Positions 27,686-37,133 of a stretch of DNA of 64,000 nucleotides are shown here, piece by piece (positions within the stretch are counted from its first letter, which is position 1; each line of letters starts with the position of its first letter). Location: NCBI GenBank assembly GCA_963788115.1, contig CAWBFD010000004.1, positions 682,001 through 746,000 of the forward strand, given 5' to 3'. A program made the position numbers and the translations under genes. The notes beneath the pieces are model-generated. The model saw only the letters and a program-made list of their open reading frames with translations. It was not told the origin of the DNA and did not search any database. Source of the DNA: CAWBFD01 sp963788115. GTDB taxonomy: Bacteria > Actinomycetota > Thermoleophilia > Solirubrobacterales > 70-9.

Positions 27686-28957
27686 TTGGCGACCGCCGAG
27701 CAGAGCTACGACATCGCCGACATCTCCCTGGCCGAGGCGGGCCAGAGGCGGATCGAGTGGGCCGATCGGCAGATGCCGGTGCTGGGGCAGATCCGCGAGC
27801 GGTTCGAGCGCGAGCGTCCGCTGGAGGGCGTGACCATGGCCTGCTGCCTGCACGTGACCAGTGAGACCGCGAACCTGGTTCGCGCCCTGATCGCGGGCGG
27901 CGCCGAGGTGGTCCTCTGCGCCTCGAATCCGCTCTCGACGCAGGACGATGTCGCCGCTGCTCTCGTCGATCGTTACGGGGCGCAGGTGTTCGCGATCAAC
28001 GGCGAGGACAACGAGACCTATTACGGCCACATCGCCACCGCGGTCGAGCGCCGGCCGCAGCTCACGATGGATGACGGCGCCGACGTGGTCGGAGTCCTCC
28101 ACGGAGAGCGCACCGACCTGCTCGACGGTGTGATCGGCGGCACCGAGGAGACCACCACCGGCGTCATCCGGCTGAAGGCGCTCGAGGCCCAGGGCAAGCT
28201 CGGGTACCCGATCATGGCGGTGAACGACGCGAGGACGAAGCACTTCTTCGACAATCGTTACGGGACCGGCCAGTCCACTATGGACGGCATCATCCGGGCC
28301 ACCAACGTGCTGATCGCCGGCCTGCGGGTCGTCGTGATCGGCTACGGATGGTGCGGGAAGGGCGTGGCCATGCGGGCCAAGGGCCTCGGCGCCCACGTGA
28401 TCGTTTGCGAGGTCGATCCGCTGCGCGCGCTCGAGGCGCTGATGGACGGATTCGAGGTCATGCGGGGGGTCGACGCCGCCCGGGTCGGAGACGTCTTCAT
28501 CTCGGTCACCGGCAACCGCGACGCGATCAACGGCCGCATGTTCGCGGTGATGAAGTCCGGCGCGATCGTGTGCAACGCGGGCCACTTCGACGTCGAGGTG
28601 AACAAGGACGAGCTCGACGAGATCACCGCGGAGACCTTCGCGACTCGGCCCTTCGTCGAGGGCCACCGCACCCACGATGGCCGCGAGATCTTCCTCCTCG
28701 CCGAGGGCCGGCTGGTGAACCTGGCCGCGGCCGAGGGCCACCCCGCGGCGGTGATGGACATGAGCTTCGCCAATCAGGCGCTCGTCTCGGAGCACATGGT
28801 CAAGCACGCGGCGGAGCTCGAGAAGCGTGTCTACCCGGTTCCCGACGAGATCGATGCGGAGATCGCGCGGCTGAAGCTCGCCTCCCGCGGCGTGGACATC
28901 GACGAGCTGACCGAGGCGCAGAGGCAATACCTGGCGTCGTGGGATCAGGGCACTTGA
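27686..28957 (+). CDS. ahcY: Adenosylhomocysteinase (SAH hydrolase)
   Basis: Cleaves S-adenosylhomocysteine to adenosine and homocysteine, recycling methyl-transfer by-product. 423 residues. MACCLHVTSETANLVRALIA is the substrate-domain start, HFFDNRYGTGQSTMDGI holds the catalytic Asp/Lys region, VVVIGYGWCGKGVAMRAKG is the NAD-binding loop, and the C-terminal VDIDELTEAQRQYLASW contributes to the partner subunit's site. TTG 27686 is the start, nine bases after AAAGGAG; no other start fits the family N-terminus. The 72-base gap upstream is too short for an obvious SAH riboswitch. Confidence 0.96.
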   Translation: MATAEQSYDIADISLAEAGQRRIEWADRQMPVLGQIRERFERERPLEGVTMACCLHVTSETANLVRALIAGGAEVVLCASNPLSTQDDVAAALVDRYGAQVFAINGEDNETYYGHIATAVERRPQLTMDDGADVVGVLHGERTDLLDGVIGGTEETTTGVIRLKALEAQGKLGYPIMAVNDARTKHFFDNRYGTGQSTMDGIIRATNVLIAGLRVVVIGYGWCGKGVAMRAKGLGAHVIVCEVDPLRALEALMDGFEVMRGVDAARVGDVFISVTGNRDAINGRMFAVMKSGAIVCNAGHFDVEVNKDELDEITAETFATRPFVEGHRTHDGREIFLLAEGRLVNLAAAEGHPAAVMDMSFANQALVSEHMVKHAAELEKRVYPVPDEIDAEIARLKLASRGVDIDELTEAQRQYLASWDQGT

Positions 28958-28967
28958 CCCAGCGGTG

Positions 28968-29999
28968 TTGAGGGCGATGGTGATGGCGGCCGGCCTGGGC
29001 ACCAGGCTGCGGCCGCTGACATACGAGGTCCCGAAGCCCATGGTCCCGGTCGGGAACCGGCCGGTGATGGAGCAGATCCTGCTTCTCCTCCGCCGCCACG
29101 GCTTCCGGGAGGTGATCGCCAACCTCCACTGGTTCCCCGAGACGATCCAGGGGCGCTTCGGCGACGGCTCCCGGCTCGGGCTCGAGCTCTCCTACAGCTA
29201 CGAGGAGCGACTGCTGGACACCGCGGGGGGTGTCTGGAACGTGCGCGAGTGGCTCACGGAAGGGGAGGGCGACTCGTTCGTGGTGATGGCGGGGGACGCC
29301 CTCACGGACGTCGACCTGACCGCACTGGCGGCTGCGCACGCCGCCCACGACGGGGTTGCGACGCTGACCGTGAAGCGGGTCCCGAACGTGAGCGAGTTCG
29401 GCGTGGTGGTCACCGGGGCGGACGGCCGGGTGCAGGGATTTCAGGAGAAGCCCGACTCGGCAGAGGCCCTCTCCGACCTCGCCAACTGCATGATCTACGC
29501 GTTCCGCCGGGAGGTCTTCGACTACTTCCCGGATCCGCCCCACGTGGATTGGGCAAGCGACATCTTCCCGGCGCTGCTCGCCCACGACGTGCCCTTCTAC
29601 GTGCACGAGACCAGTGGCTACTGGAACGACGTCGGCTCGGTCCCGGAGTACCTGCAGGGAAACATCGACGCGCTCGACGGGGCGGTCGGCGTGGAGCTCG
29701 ACGGCGAGGTGGTCGAGGGCGACGCCGATCCCGCGACGCCGGGCGAGGGGGGCTTCGCGGCCCCCACCGGCGGGCTTCCGGCGGGCACCGAGGTGAGCGG
29801 CCGCGTGCTGGTTGGCGGGGGAGCGCAGGTGGGCGCGCGGGTCCGAATCGACGGGCCGGCCGTGATCGGCCCGGGGTGCCGGATCGGCGACGGCGCCATG
29901 ATCAAGGGATCGGTGCTGCTCCCCGGAGCCGAGGTGCCCGCCGACTCGCTCCTGGTCGGGTCGATCGCCGGTCGGCGTGGCCGGCTGGCTGCGGCCTAG
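28968..29999 (+). CDS. Sugar nucleotidyltransferase (mannose-1-P guanylyltransferase-like)
   Basis: 343 residues. The nucleotidyltransferase domain has AMVMAAGLGTRLRPLTYEVP, VVMAGDALTDVDL, VQGFQEKPDS and SGYWNDVGSVPEYLQGN. The short C-terminal hexapeptide region (VGGGAQVGARVRIDGPAVIG) is interrupted by a linker (EGDADPATPGEGGFAAPTGG). It is a paralogue of the enzyme at 22981-24075. TTG 28968 (MRAMVMAAG) is preferred; GTG 28965 and ATG 28977 are alternatives. The nucleotide and sugar cannot be fixed from sequence. It lies 10 bases after ahcY. Confidence 0.85.
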   Translation: MRAMVMAAGLGTRLRPLTYEVPKPMVPVGNRPVMEQILLLLRRHGFREVIANLHWFPETIQGRFGDGSRLGLELSYSYEERLLDTAGGVWNVREWLTEGEGDSFVVMAGDALTDVDLTALAAAHAAHDGVATLTVKRVPNVSEFGVVVTGADGRVQGFQEKPDSAEALSDLANCMIYAFRREVFDYFPDPPHVDWASDIFPALLAHDVPFYVHETSGYWNDVGSVPEYLQGNIDALDGAVGVELDGEVVEGDADPATPGEGGFAAPTGGLPAGTEVSGRVLVGGGAQVGARVRIDGPAVIGPGCRIGDGAMIKGSVLLPGAEVPADSLLVGSIAGRRGRLAAA

Positions 30000-30058
30000 G
30001 CCCGGCACGCCCCCGACGGCGGTCCCCGGGCGAACCCGGCGTCTATCCTCCGGCGCCC

Positions 30059-31570
30059 ATGTCCTACTACGTGACGACGCCGATCTACTACGTGAACGCC
30101 GAGCCCCATCTGGGCCACGCGTACACGACGATCGCCGCCGACATCCTCGCCCGCCACATGCGCCAGCGCGGCGAGGACGTCTTCTTCCTCACGGGGACCG
30201 ACGAACACGGCGAGCCCGTCGAGCTGGCCGCTGAGCGGGAGGGCATCCCCCCGAAGGAGCTCGCCGATCGAAACGCCCCGCGGTTCGAGGAGATGGGCGA
30301 GTGGATCGGCGCTTCGAACGACTTCTTCATCCGCACCTCGGATCCCCGTCACACCGCGAAGGTCGCCGAGGTGATGCAGCGCGTCTACGACAACGGCCAC
30401 GTCTACGAGGGCGTGTACGAGGGCTGGTACTGCCCGCGCTGCGCCGCCTTCTACACCGAGCGTGAGCTCGGGCCGGGCAACACATGCCCCATCCACGAGA
30501 TCCCGCTCGAGCGCGAGCGCGAGGAGAACTGGTTCTTCCGTCTGTCGGCGTTCGAGGACGAACTGCTGCGCCTCTACGCCGAGCGCCCGGACTTCGTGGC
30601 GCCCGATTACCGCCGCCAAGAGGCGCTCTCGTTCATCGAACAGGGGCTCGACGACGTCTCCCTCTCACGGCCGAAGCTCCGCTGGGGGATGAAGCTCCCC
30701 TGGGATCAGAGCCAGCGCATGTATGTGTGGTTCGACGCGCTGCTCAACTACTACACGGCGCTCTCCTTCGCCCGCGAGGGCGAGGACCTGACGGATCGCT
30801 ACTGGCCCGCGAACCGCCACGTGCTCGGCAAGGACATCCTCAGGTTCCATGCCGTGATCTGGCCGGCGCTGCTGCTCGCCGCCGGGCTTGAGCCCCCGCG
30901 TGGGATGGTCATCCACGGGTTCCTGCTGATGGGAGAGAAGAAGATGTCGAAGTCGCTCGGGAACGTGCTCGATCCGTTTGAGGCGATCGAGCGCTTCGGC
31001 GCCGACGCCCTGCGCTTCTACTGCTTCCGCGAGGTGAGCTTCGGCCAGGACGGCGCGATCTCGGCCGCCGGGTTCGAGGCGCGGTACGAGACCGAGCTCG
31101 CCAACGACTGGGGCAACCTGGTCAGCCGGACGCTGGCAATGCTGGAGCGGTACCGGGCGAGCGTCGTGCCCGCGGCCGAGGTCGACGCTGCACTTGTCGA
31201 CGGGGACGACGGCCTCGCGGGCCTCGAGGGGCGGGTTGCCGAGCTGCTCGACCGCACCGAGTTGAGCCAGGCTCTGGAGGAGATCTGGGTCCGCGTGCGC
31301 CGGCTGAATCGCTACGTCGAGGAGACGCGGCCGTGGGACCTGGCAAGGGCCGGCGATGACGAGCGCCTCGACCGGGTGCTCTACAGCCTCGCCGAGGGGG
31401 TGCGAGCGCTGGCGCTCGTGCTGCACGCCTACATGCCCGAGACCTCCGACCGCACCCTGGACGCGCTCGGTGAGCAGGGGCGGGGGCTGGCGGCAATCGG
31501 CTCCCGGCCGGGCGGGAGCACGATCGAGCGGATACCGCCGCTGTTCCCCAAGCTCGAGGCCGTGGCGTAG
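30059..31570 (+). CDS. metG: Methionyl-tRNA synthetase
   Basis: Class I aminoacyl-tRNA synthetase, 503 residues. The HIGH-type motif is HLGH in YYVNAEPHLGHAYTTI. The zinc knuckle has CPRC followed by CPIH. The KMSKS loop is intact in GEKKMSKSLGNVLDP. A helical anticodon-binding domain follows (NLVSRTLAMLERYRASVVPA). No C-terminal EMAP-like tRNA-binding domain is present, so this is the short form. ATG 30059 (MSYYVTTPIYYVN) is the family start. It leads into tatD, ksgA and ispE, a conserved order. Confidence 0.96.
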   Translation: MSYYVTTPIYYVNAEPHLGHAYTTIAADILARHMRQRGEDVFFLTGTDEHGEPVELAAEREGIPPKELADRNAPRFEEMGEWIGASNDFFIRTSDPRHTAKVAEVMQRVYDNGHVYEGVYEGWYCPRCAAFYTERELGPGNTCPIHEIPLEREREENWFFRLSAFEDELLRLYAERPDFVAPDYRRQEALSFIEQGLDDVSLSRPKLRWGMKLPWDQSQRMYVWFDALLNYYTALSFAREGEDLTDRYWPANRHVLGKDILRFHAVIWPALLLAAGLEPPRGMVIHGFLLMGEKKMSKSLGNVLDPFEAIERFGADALRFYCFREVSFGQDGAISAAGFEARYETELANDWGNLVSRTLAMLERYRASVVPAAEVDAALVDGDDGLAGLEGRVAELLDRTELSQALEEIWVRVRRLNRYVEETRPWDLARAGDDERLDRVLYSLAEGVRALALVLHAYMPETSDRTLDALGEQGRGLAAIGSRPGGSTIERIPPLFPKLEAVA

Positions 31571-31583
31571 ACCCGACCTTCCG

Positions 31584-32361
31584 GTGGTCGACACGCATGC
31601 TCACCTGGAGCTGTGCGAGCCGCGGAACGCGGATCTGGTCGCCGCCGCCCGCACCGTGGGCGTGAGCCGGATCCTCACGGTCGGCATCGACGAGGACTCG
31701 AGCCGTGAGGCGGTCACGGCCGCCGAGGCGCATCCGGAGGTGTACGCCTCCGTCGGCCGGCATCCGAACGGGGCCACCGGCTTCGATCAGGCCGCATCCG
31801 CCGAGCTCTCCGAGCTCGCCGCGACATCCCCGCGTGGCCGCCGTGGGCGAGACGGGCCTCGACTATTACCGGGACCGCGCCCCCCGCGAGGACCAGCGGC
31901 GCGCGTTCGAGGCGCAGATCGAGGTCGCGCGCGAGGCGGCGAAGCCGCTGGTGATTCACGTGCGTGACGCGGCCCACGCGACCGGCGGCGAGGCACTCGC
32001 CGAGACGTTCGAGACGCTCGCCCGGCGCGCTCAGGGAGTCACGGTGATCCTTCATTGCTTCTCGGCTCCGCCAGAGCGAGTCGGCGAGGCGGCCGAGCAC
32101 GGCTGGTACTGCTCGTTCGCCGGCAACCTCACCTACCCGCGGGCCGAGCGCTTGCGCGAGGCGGCGCGGCTGGTGCCCCCCGAGCTCCTGCTGGTGGAGA
32201 CCGATTCGCCGTTCCTGGCGCCCCAGCCCGTCCGCGGGAAGCCGAACCAGCCGGCGAACGTCGTCGCCACCGCCGAGCATCTGGCAGAGGTGCGGGACGT
32301 GGCCTACGCGGCTCTCGAGGCGACGGTGGAGGCGAACGCGGCGCGGGTGTTCGGCTGGTGA
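31584..32361 (+). pseudogene. tatD: TatD-family metal-dependent DNase, frameshifted
   Basis: TatD-type TIM-barrel hydrolase split over two frames. The first part, from GTG 31584, reads MVDTHAHLELCEPRNADLV with the HxH metal site and runs to about residue 82. The rest, RVAAVGETGLDYYRDRAPRE through ILHCFSAPPERV and LLLVETDSPFLAPQ, is one base out of register. The join falls at a CCCC run (31828-31831); dropping one C restores a continuous product of about 258 residues. All metal-binding segments survive, so a sequencing error or very recent mutation is more likely than old decay. It lies 13 bases after metG and overlaps ksgA as TGATG. Confidence 0.85.
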
Positions 32362-33135
32362 TGGTTCGCCTGGGTCAGAACTTCCTCGCCGACCCCAATC
32401 TGCTGGACGCGATCACTCGTGAGTCGGGCGTCGGCGCCGGCGATGTGGTGCTGGAGGTGGGGGGCGGCGAGGGAGCGCTCACCGAGCGCATCGCGCCACT
32501 GGTCGAGCGGGTCATGGTGGTCGAGCTCGACACCCGTCTGCGCAACGAGCTCGAGGCGGTCGTTTCCGCGAATGCGAACGTCGAGGTGATCTGGGGCGAC
32601 GCGATGCGGATCGAGCTCGCGACGCTGGCGCCGCCGCCTACCGCAATGGTCTCGAACCTCCCGTACTCGATCGCGACCCCGCTGATCCTGCGCACCGTCT
32701 CCCAGCTGCCGACGATCGCCGCCTGGACGGTGATGGTCCAGCGCGAGATCGCCGACCGTCTGCGGGCGGCGCCCGGGACGCGCGACATACGGCGCCCCGA
32801 GCGTGCTCGTCCAGCTCGCCTGCGAGGTGAGGCTCCTGCGCACCGTCGATCGAGCGGTGTTCACGCCTCGCCCCCGGATCGACTCGGCGTTGCTGCGCCT
32901 GGAGCGGCGCACAGACGCGGTGCACGGTGCCCACACGATTGGCTCGGTCACGCAGCTCGTCCGGGGTGCCTTCGCCCACCGCCGCAAGACACTGGCCGGC
33001 TCGCTCGAGCTCGCCGGCGTCGGGAGCCGGGAGCGGGTTCGCGCCGCTCTGGGTGAGCTCGGGCTCCCGCCCGACGCTCGGGCCGAGGCGCTGGCGCCTC
33101 CGGACTTCGTGCGGCTCGCGGAGCGGCTCGGTTGA
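32361..33135 (+). pseudogene. ksgA: 16S rRNA (adenine1518/1519-N6) dimethyltransferase, frameshifted
   Basis: KsgA/RsmA dimethylates two adenines near the 3' end of 16S rRNA. ATG 32361 begins MVRLGQNFLADPNLLDAI. The SAM motif is VLEVGGGEGALTERIA and the catalytic motif MVSNLPYSIATPLILR. After GTR (about residue 142) the frame is lost. The neighbouring frame continues YGAPSVLVQLACEVRLLRTV to FVRLAERLG, as KsgA should. Removing one base near A32787 gives one intact protein of about 257 residues. Nothing else is decayed. ispE starts inside its stop (TTGA). Confidence 0.86.
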
Positions 33136-33980
33136 TCCTGCGAGCGCCGGCGAAGCTCAACCTCTGCCTGTACCTCGGGAGGAAACGCGACGATGCCCTG
33201 CATGAGCTGTGCTCCCTGTTCTGCCCGCTCGCGCTCTCGGACCGGATCACGATGACGGATGCCGGTCCCGGTGGCAGCGACGAGGTGATCTGCCCGGACG
33301 TCGGCGAGCCCAATCTCGTCGCGATCGCGCTCGACGCGCTGCGGGCGCGCGGCTGGCGGCGGCCGCCGCTGCGGATCGAGATCGAGAAGCGAATTCCGGT
33401 CGCGGCCGGGCTCGGCGGGGGGAGCGCCGACGCGGCGGCGCTGCTGCGGCTCGCACGCGACGACGTGGATCGCACCGACGAGCTCGCGGCCGGGCTCGGC
33501 GCTGACGTGCCCTCGCAGCTCGATCCGGAGTTCGCGCTGGTGCGGGGCGCCGGTGAGAGGCTCGAGCCCCTGCCGGCGCCGGGGGGCTTTGCGGTCGTGC
33601 TCCTCCCTGCCGAGGGTGGCCTGTCGACGGCCGAGGTCTACGCCGAGGCGGACCGCATGGGCCTCGGACGGGACCCGGCCGAACTGGCGGAGCTGGCCGC
33701 GCGCCTGCGCGAGGCGGCTGACGGCGGAGTCTCGCCTCTGGACTACACGGAGCTCCTGGTCAACGACCTCGAACGGGCGGCGCTGTCACTGCGCCCGGAG
33801 ATCGCGGAGGCGTTGGTCGCGCTCGAGCAGGCGGGCGCGGCCCGTGCGCTGCTGACCGGCTCGGGGCCGACCGCGTTCGGCCTGTTTCCCGATCTCGCCG
33901 CCGCCGAGCGCGCGGCCGACTCGCTGCCGCCGCGGTTCGCCGAGCCGATCGTGACGACGCCGGGGGCGCTCGGCGGGTAA
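33132..33980 (+). CDS. ispE: 4-diphosphocytidyl-2-C-methyl-D-erythritol kinase
   Basis: GHMP kinase of the MEP isoprenoid pathway, 282 residues. ILRAPAKLNLCLYLGRKRDD gives the substrate-binding start; the Gly-rich ATP loop is VAAGLGGGSADAAALLRLAR. The C-terminal GHMP motif is LLTGSGPTAFGLFPD. TTG 33132 overlaps the ksgA stop. The product leads to undecaprenyl phosphate, the carrier used by the polysaccharide genes elsewhere in the window. Confidence 0.94.
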   Translation: MILRAPAKLNLCLYLGRKRDDALHELCSLFCPLALSDRITMTDAGPGGSDEVICPDVGEPNLVAIALDALRARGWRRPPLRIEIEKRIPVAAGLGGGSADAAALLRLARDDVDRTDELAAGLGADVPSQLDPEFALVRGAGERLEPLPAPGGFAVVLLPAEGGLSTAEVYAEADRMGLGRDPAELAELAARLREAADGGVSPLDYTELLVNDLERAALSLRPEIAEALVALEQAGAARALLTGSGPTAFGLFPDLAAAERAADSLPPRFAEPIVTTPGALGG

Positions 33981-34012
33981 CGATTCCGCACCATGTTCGT
34001 GACCAGCACGGC

Positions 34013-35527
34013 ATGAAGCTGCCGGAGACCAGGGGCGAGCGCATCCGCTGGGCGGTGATTGCCGTGGCCGCGATCACCGTCTTCTGGTTCGTCTCCAGCC
34101 GGTTCGACCAGCTCGACCTCCAGCAGATCCTCGAGGACGTCTCCCGGACGCTGGGAGACTGGACCTACCCCCTGGCGGGGTTGCTGGCCTTCCTCGAAAC
34201 CGGGGCGTTCGTGGGGCTCATCGCGCCGGGCGAGACGTTCGTGATCCTCGCGGGCGCCGTCGCCGGCCAGGGCGTCACCAACCTCTACCTCACGATCGCG
34301 ATCGTCTGGTTCAGCGCCTGGGCGGGGGACACCACCAGCTTCCTCATCGGCAAGCGGCTGGGCCGCGGGTTCATCGAGCGGCACGGTTCGAGGGTGAGGA
34401 TCACGCCCGAGCGGTTCCGTCAGGTCGAGAGCTACTTCGACCGGCACGGGGGGAAGACGATCCTGATCGGCCGCTTCATCGGCCTGGTGCGGGCGCTCGC
34501 GCCGTTCGTCGCCGGGAGCTCGGGGATGGAGTACCGGGCCTTCCTCCCGTACAGCGTCCTCGGGACCGGGCTGTGGGCGGGGACGTTCACGGTCCTCGGT
34601 TACCTCGGCTCTCGCAGCATCCAGGAGATCGCCGACTGGGCGGGGACCGGAATCCTGGTGTTCGGGGTCACCGTCGGCGTGATCGTCGCGATCGGGGTCT
34701 CGGTTCGATTCCTGCGCGAGACCGAGAACCGGCGACGCGTGGTCGAGTGGATGGAGAAACGTGCGCTGCTGCGGCCGCTTGTTGCGCTCGGCCGCCGGCT
34801 TCAGCCGCAGGCGCGTTTCGTCTGGCACCGGCTGACCCCGGGCGGCGGCCTCGGGCTCGAGCTCACGGCGGTGGTCGCGACCCTGGCGGTGGCGCTGTTC
34901 GTGTTCGTGGCCTACGCCTCGGTCTTCTCCGACGATCCCGGTCCGACGCCCGGCGACGAGACCGCCTTCGACGTGGCCGCCGAAGTTCGCACGGGGTGGG
35001 TCACCGACGTTGCCGAGGCGGTCACCACGCTTGGGTCGTCGCCGGTGACCCTCTCGGTCGCCGCGGTGGCGGCCATCCTGCTCGGCCTTCGGCGCCGGTG
35101 GATCGAGCTGGCGGTTCTGGTCGTCGCGCTGGTGATCGCTCACGTCGGGGTGCCCGTGGTGAAGGACGCGATCGATCGCCCCCGCCCGGGGGGCGCGCTC
35201 GTCGCCTCCTCGGGCTCCGCATACCCGAGCGGCCATGCGGCGTGGTCGGTGCTCTACGTGTGGCTGGCGCTCACCGTGACCTTGCGCCTCCGCCCCGGCA
35301 AGGTGGGGGGCACGGCCCTGGTGATCGGGGCGATCGCGCTCACGGCGGCGATCGGCCTGTCGCGGGTATACCTGCGGGTCCACTACGCAAGCGACGTGAA
35401 CGGCGGCTGGGCGTTCGGGGTGTCCGCATTCGCCCTGTGTGCCTCGGTCGCCCTGGTCGCCACGTATCTGCGGAGGGCGCCGAGAGAGCGCGAGCGGCCC
35501 GACCGTCGGACGCTTACGCCACAATGA
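34013..35527 (+). CDS. DedA/VTT domain fused to PAP2 phosphatase
   Basis: 504-residue membrane protein with two known modules. Residues about 1-230 are a DedA-family (VTT) domain: LAFLETGAFVGLIAPGETFV, FSAWAGDTTSFLIGKRLGRG and the conserved GRFIGLVRALAPFVAGSSGM. Residues about 280-490 are a PAP2 lipid phosphatase with the three catalytic motifs KDAIDRPRP, AYPSGHAA and SRVYLRVHYASD. DedA proteins can act as lipid flippases, including for undecaprenyl phosphate. A fused PAP2 would dephosphorylate undecaprenyl pyrophosphate or phosphatidate. The position after ispE is suggestive only. Confidence 0.88.
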   Translation: MKLPETRGERIRWAVIAVAAITVFWFVSSRFDQLDLQQILEDVSRTLGDWTYPLAGLLAFLETGAFVGLIAPGETFVILAGAVAGQGVTNLYLTIAIVWFSAWAGDTTSFLIGKRLGRGFIERHGSRVRITPERFRQVESYFDRHGGKTILIGRFIGLVRALAPFVAGSSGMEYRAFLPYSVLGTGLWAGTFTVLGYLGSRSIQEIADWAGTGILVFGVTVGVIVAIGVSVRFLRETENRRRVVEWMEKRALLRPLVALGRRLQPQARFVWHRLTPGGGLGLELTAVVATLAVALFVFVAYASVFSDDPGPTPGDETAFDVAAEVRTGWVTDVAEAVTTLGSSPVTLSVAAVAAILLGLRRRWIELAVLVVALVIAHVGVPVVKDAIDRPRPGGALVASSGSAYPSGHAAWSVLYVWLALTVTLRLRPGKVGGTALVIGAIALTAAIGLSRVYLRVHYASDVNGGWAFGVSAFALCASVALVATYLRRAPRERERPDRRTLTPQ

Positions 35528-35585
35528 GGCCCTGCGCGGGAGGCTGAGCTGGCGGCCGCCCCCGCGCAATGGAAGAGAATTGTCG

Positions 35586-35822
35586 ATGCTCGCGGAGATT
35601 CCCACCGAATATCTGCTGTTCGGAGGCGCCGGCCTGATCAGCCTGCTGGCGTTCGCGGCCCTGATCCTGGTTCCGGCGATCGGCTCCTACGGCCGCACGT
35701 GGGAGAAGGCCACGGCCGCGATCCTGTCGCTGTGCGTCCTCGCCACGCTGGTGGCGATCGGGATCGGGGTGGGCGTGGTCATCGTGTACTTCTGGGACGA
35801 GATCTACGCGCTGTTCAGCTAG
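35586..35822 (+). CDS. Small two-helix membrane protein, unknown function
   Basis: 78 residues with two strongly hydrophobic segments (FGGAGLISLLAFAALILVPA and ILSLCVLATLVAIGIGVGVV) and a short acidic, aromatic end (YFWDEIYALFS). ATG 35586 has GGAAGAG upstream. It sits alone between the DedA-PAP2 gene and the PucR-like regulator. I do not recognise the family. The absence of internal stops, a sound start and helix spacing make it a likely real gene. Confidence 0.65.
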   Translation: MLAEIPTEYLLFGGAGLISLLAFAALILVPAIGSYGRTWEKATAAILSLCVLATLVAIGIGVGVVIVYFWDEIYALFS

Positions 35823-35865
35823 CTCCCATGCCTGCGGGCGCGAGGGCGGCGCCTAAGATCCCCCG

Positions 35866-37128
35866 GTGAGTTCCAAGTCGGCCGCTCGGCAAACCTCAGC
35901 ACGAGCTGGGAAAAACCCTGTAAACGACGGAAACGACGCGTCGCTTGACGCGCTCTCGGAGGCGATCGAGTCGGGCGCCGGGCTGCCGGCGGTCGCACGC
36001 GCCGCCGCCAAGGTGCTGGACGCGAGCGTCGCCCTGGTCGACCGCTCGAGCGCCGTGCTGGCGGTGGCCGCCGCGTCGTCGGGCGAGGAGGCGAAGCTGT
36101 TGTCGGCGGGCACGGGCGTGACGATCAGCGAGCTGCGGATCGCGGACGCCGCGGTCGGCGAGCTTCGCTATCGGCCTCACGGAGACGAGCCTGCGCCGAC
36201 CCTGATGCGGATGGTCGCCACACTGGTGGCGCTCGAGCTGGAGCGTTCGCGGTCGCCCGATTGGGCGAGCGACGAGGCCGCGGGTGCCTTCGTGAGCTCG
36301 GTGCTGGCGCGCGAAGTCACCGATCGCGGCGACATCGTCGCCAGGGCGGCCGAGCTGGGAGTCGAGGTCCAGCCGGGGGCTGGAGTGGTGACGGCACGTG
36401 CCGCGCCTCGCAACGCCCAGACCGGCGACTGGCGGGCGCGCGTGCTGACCGTCGGCGTCCGCGCGCTGCGGGCGGTCAGCGGCGGCGCGCTCGCCGCCCT
36501 CGCTGAGGATGGCGAGCCCGCCCAGATCGATGCGATCGTCCCTGCCGCGGACGAGGCTCAGCTGACCCGCGCCGCCGCGGCGCTCGAGCGGGAGCTTCAG
36601 GCCGCGCTCGGCGGTTTCGCGATCACCGTGTCCCGCAGTCGCTGGACCACCGACCCGGCCGATCTGCACCGGGCCGGCAAGGAAGCGCTGCTGGCGGTGA
36701 ACGTGGCCGAGGCGGAGGGAAGGGCCCTGCTCGCGTTCGAGGACACGGGCTCCTACCGCCTGCTGCTGCCGGCGATGAGCGAGGACCCGGCTGAGCTGCA
36801 GCGCTTCTACGAAGAGACCGTGGCTCCGCTTGCCGCCTACGACGAGCAATACGACACCGATCTGGTGGCGACGGTCGAGGCCTATCTCGACAACGACGGG
36901 AACGTGACCCCCACCGCGGAGCGCCTGTTCACCCATCGCCATACCGTCCGCTACCGGCTGGAGCGGGTGCGGGAGCTGTCGGGGCACGCCGTGTCCTCGA
37001 CCGAGGGACGCGAGAAGCTGGGGCTAGGGCTCAAGGCGATGCGGGTGCTGGGGATCCCGGCGCCGCGCGGGCCCGCGACCGAGCCGGGCACCGAGGCGGG
37101 CAGGGTGCGGAAGCCGAGCGAGGACTGA
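35866..37128 (+). CDS. PucR-type transcriptional regulator
   Basis: 420 residues. The C-terminal PucR helix-turn-helix is clear: TVEAYLDNDGNVTPTAERLF, then THRHTVRYRLERVRELSG (about residues 340-378). The middle shows the GGDEF-like/CdaR central region (FAITVSRSRWTTDPADLHRA, then GKEALLAVNVAEAEGRALLA). The N-terminus has a GAF-like stretch. Relatives regulate purine, amino acid or carbohydrate use; no effector is identifiable. GTG 35866 is the start. It is followed 5 bases later by an SRPBCC gene, probably co-transcribed. Confidence 0.82.
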   Translation: MSSKSAARQTSARAGKNPVNDGNDASLDALSEAIESGAGLPAVARAAAKVLDASVALVDRSSAVLAVAAASSGEEAKLLSAGTGVTISELRIADAAVGELRYRPHGDEPAPTLMRMVATLVALELERSRSPDWASDEAAGAFVSSVLAREVTDRGDIVARAAELGVEVQPGAGVVTARAAPRNAQTGDWRARVLTVGVRALRAVSGGALAALAEDGEPAQIDAIVPAADEAQLTRAAAALERELQAALGGFAITVSRSRWTTDPADLHRAGKEALLAVNVAEAEGRALLAFEDTGSYRLLLPAMSEDPAELQRFYEETVAPLAAYDEQYDTDLVATVEAYLDNDGNVTPTAERLFTHRHTVRYRLERVRELSGHAVSSTEGREKLGLGLKAMRVLGIPAPRGPATEPGTEAGRVRKPSED

Positions 37129-37133
37129 GGCCG

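Noticed and set aside
26864..29122. 752-codon antisense frame over tetR and ahcY
   Set aside because: The opposite strand encodes recognisable TetR and SAH hydrolase proteins.
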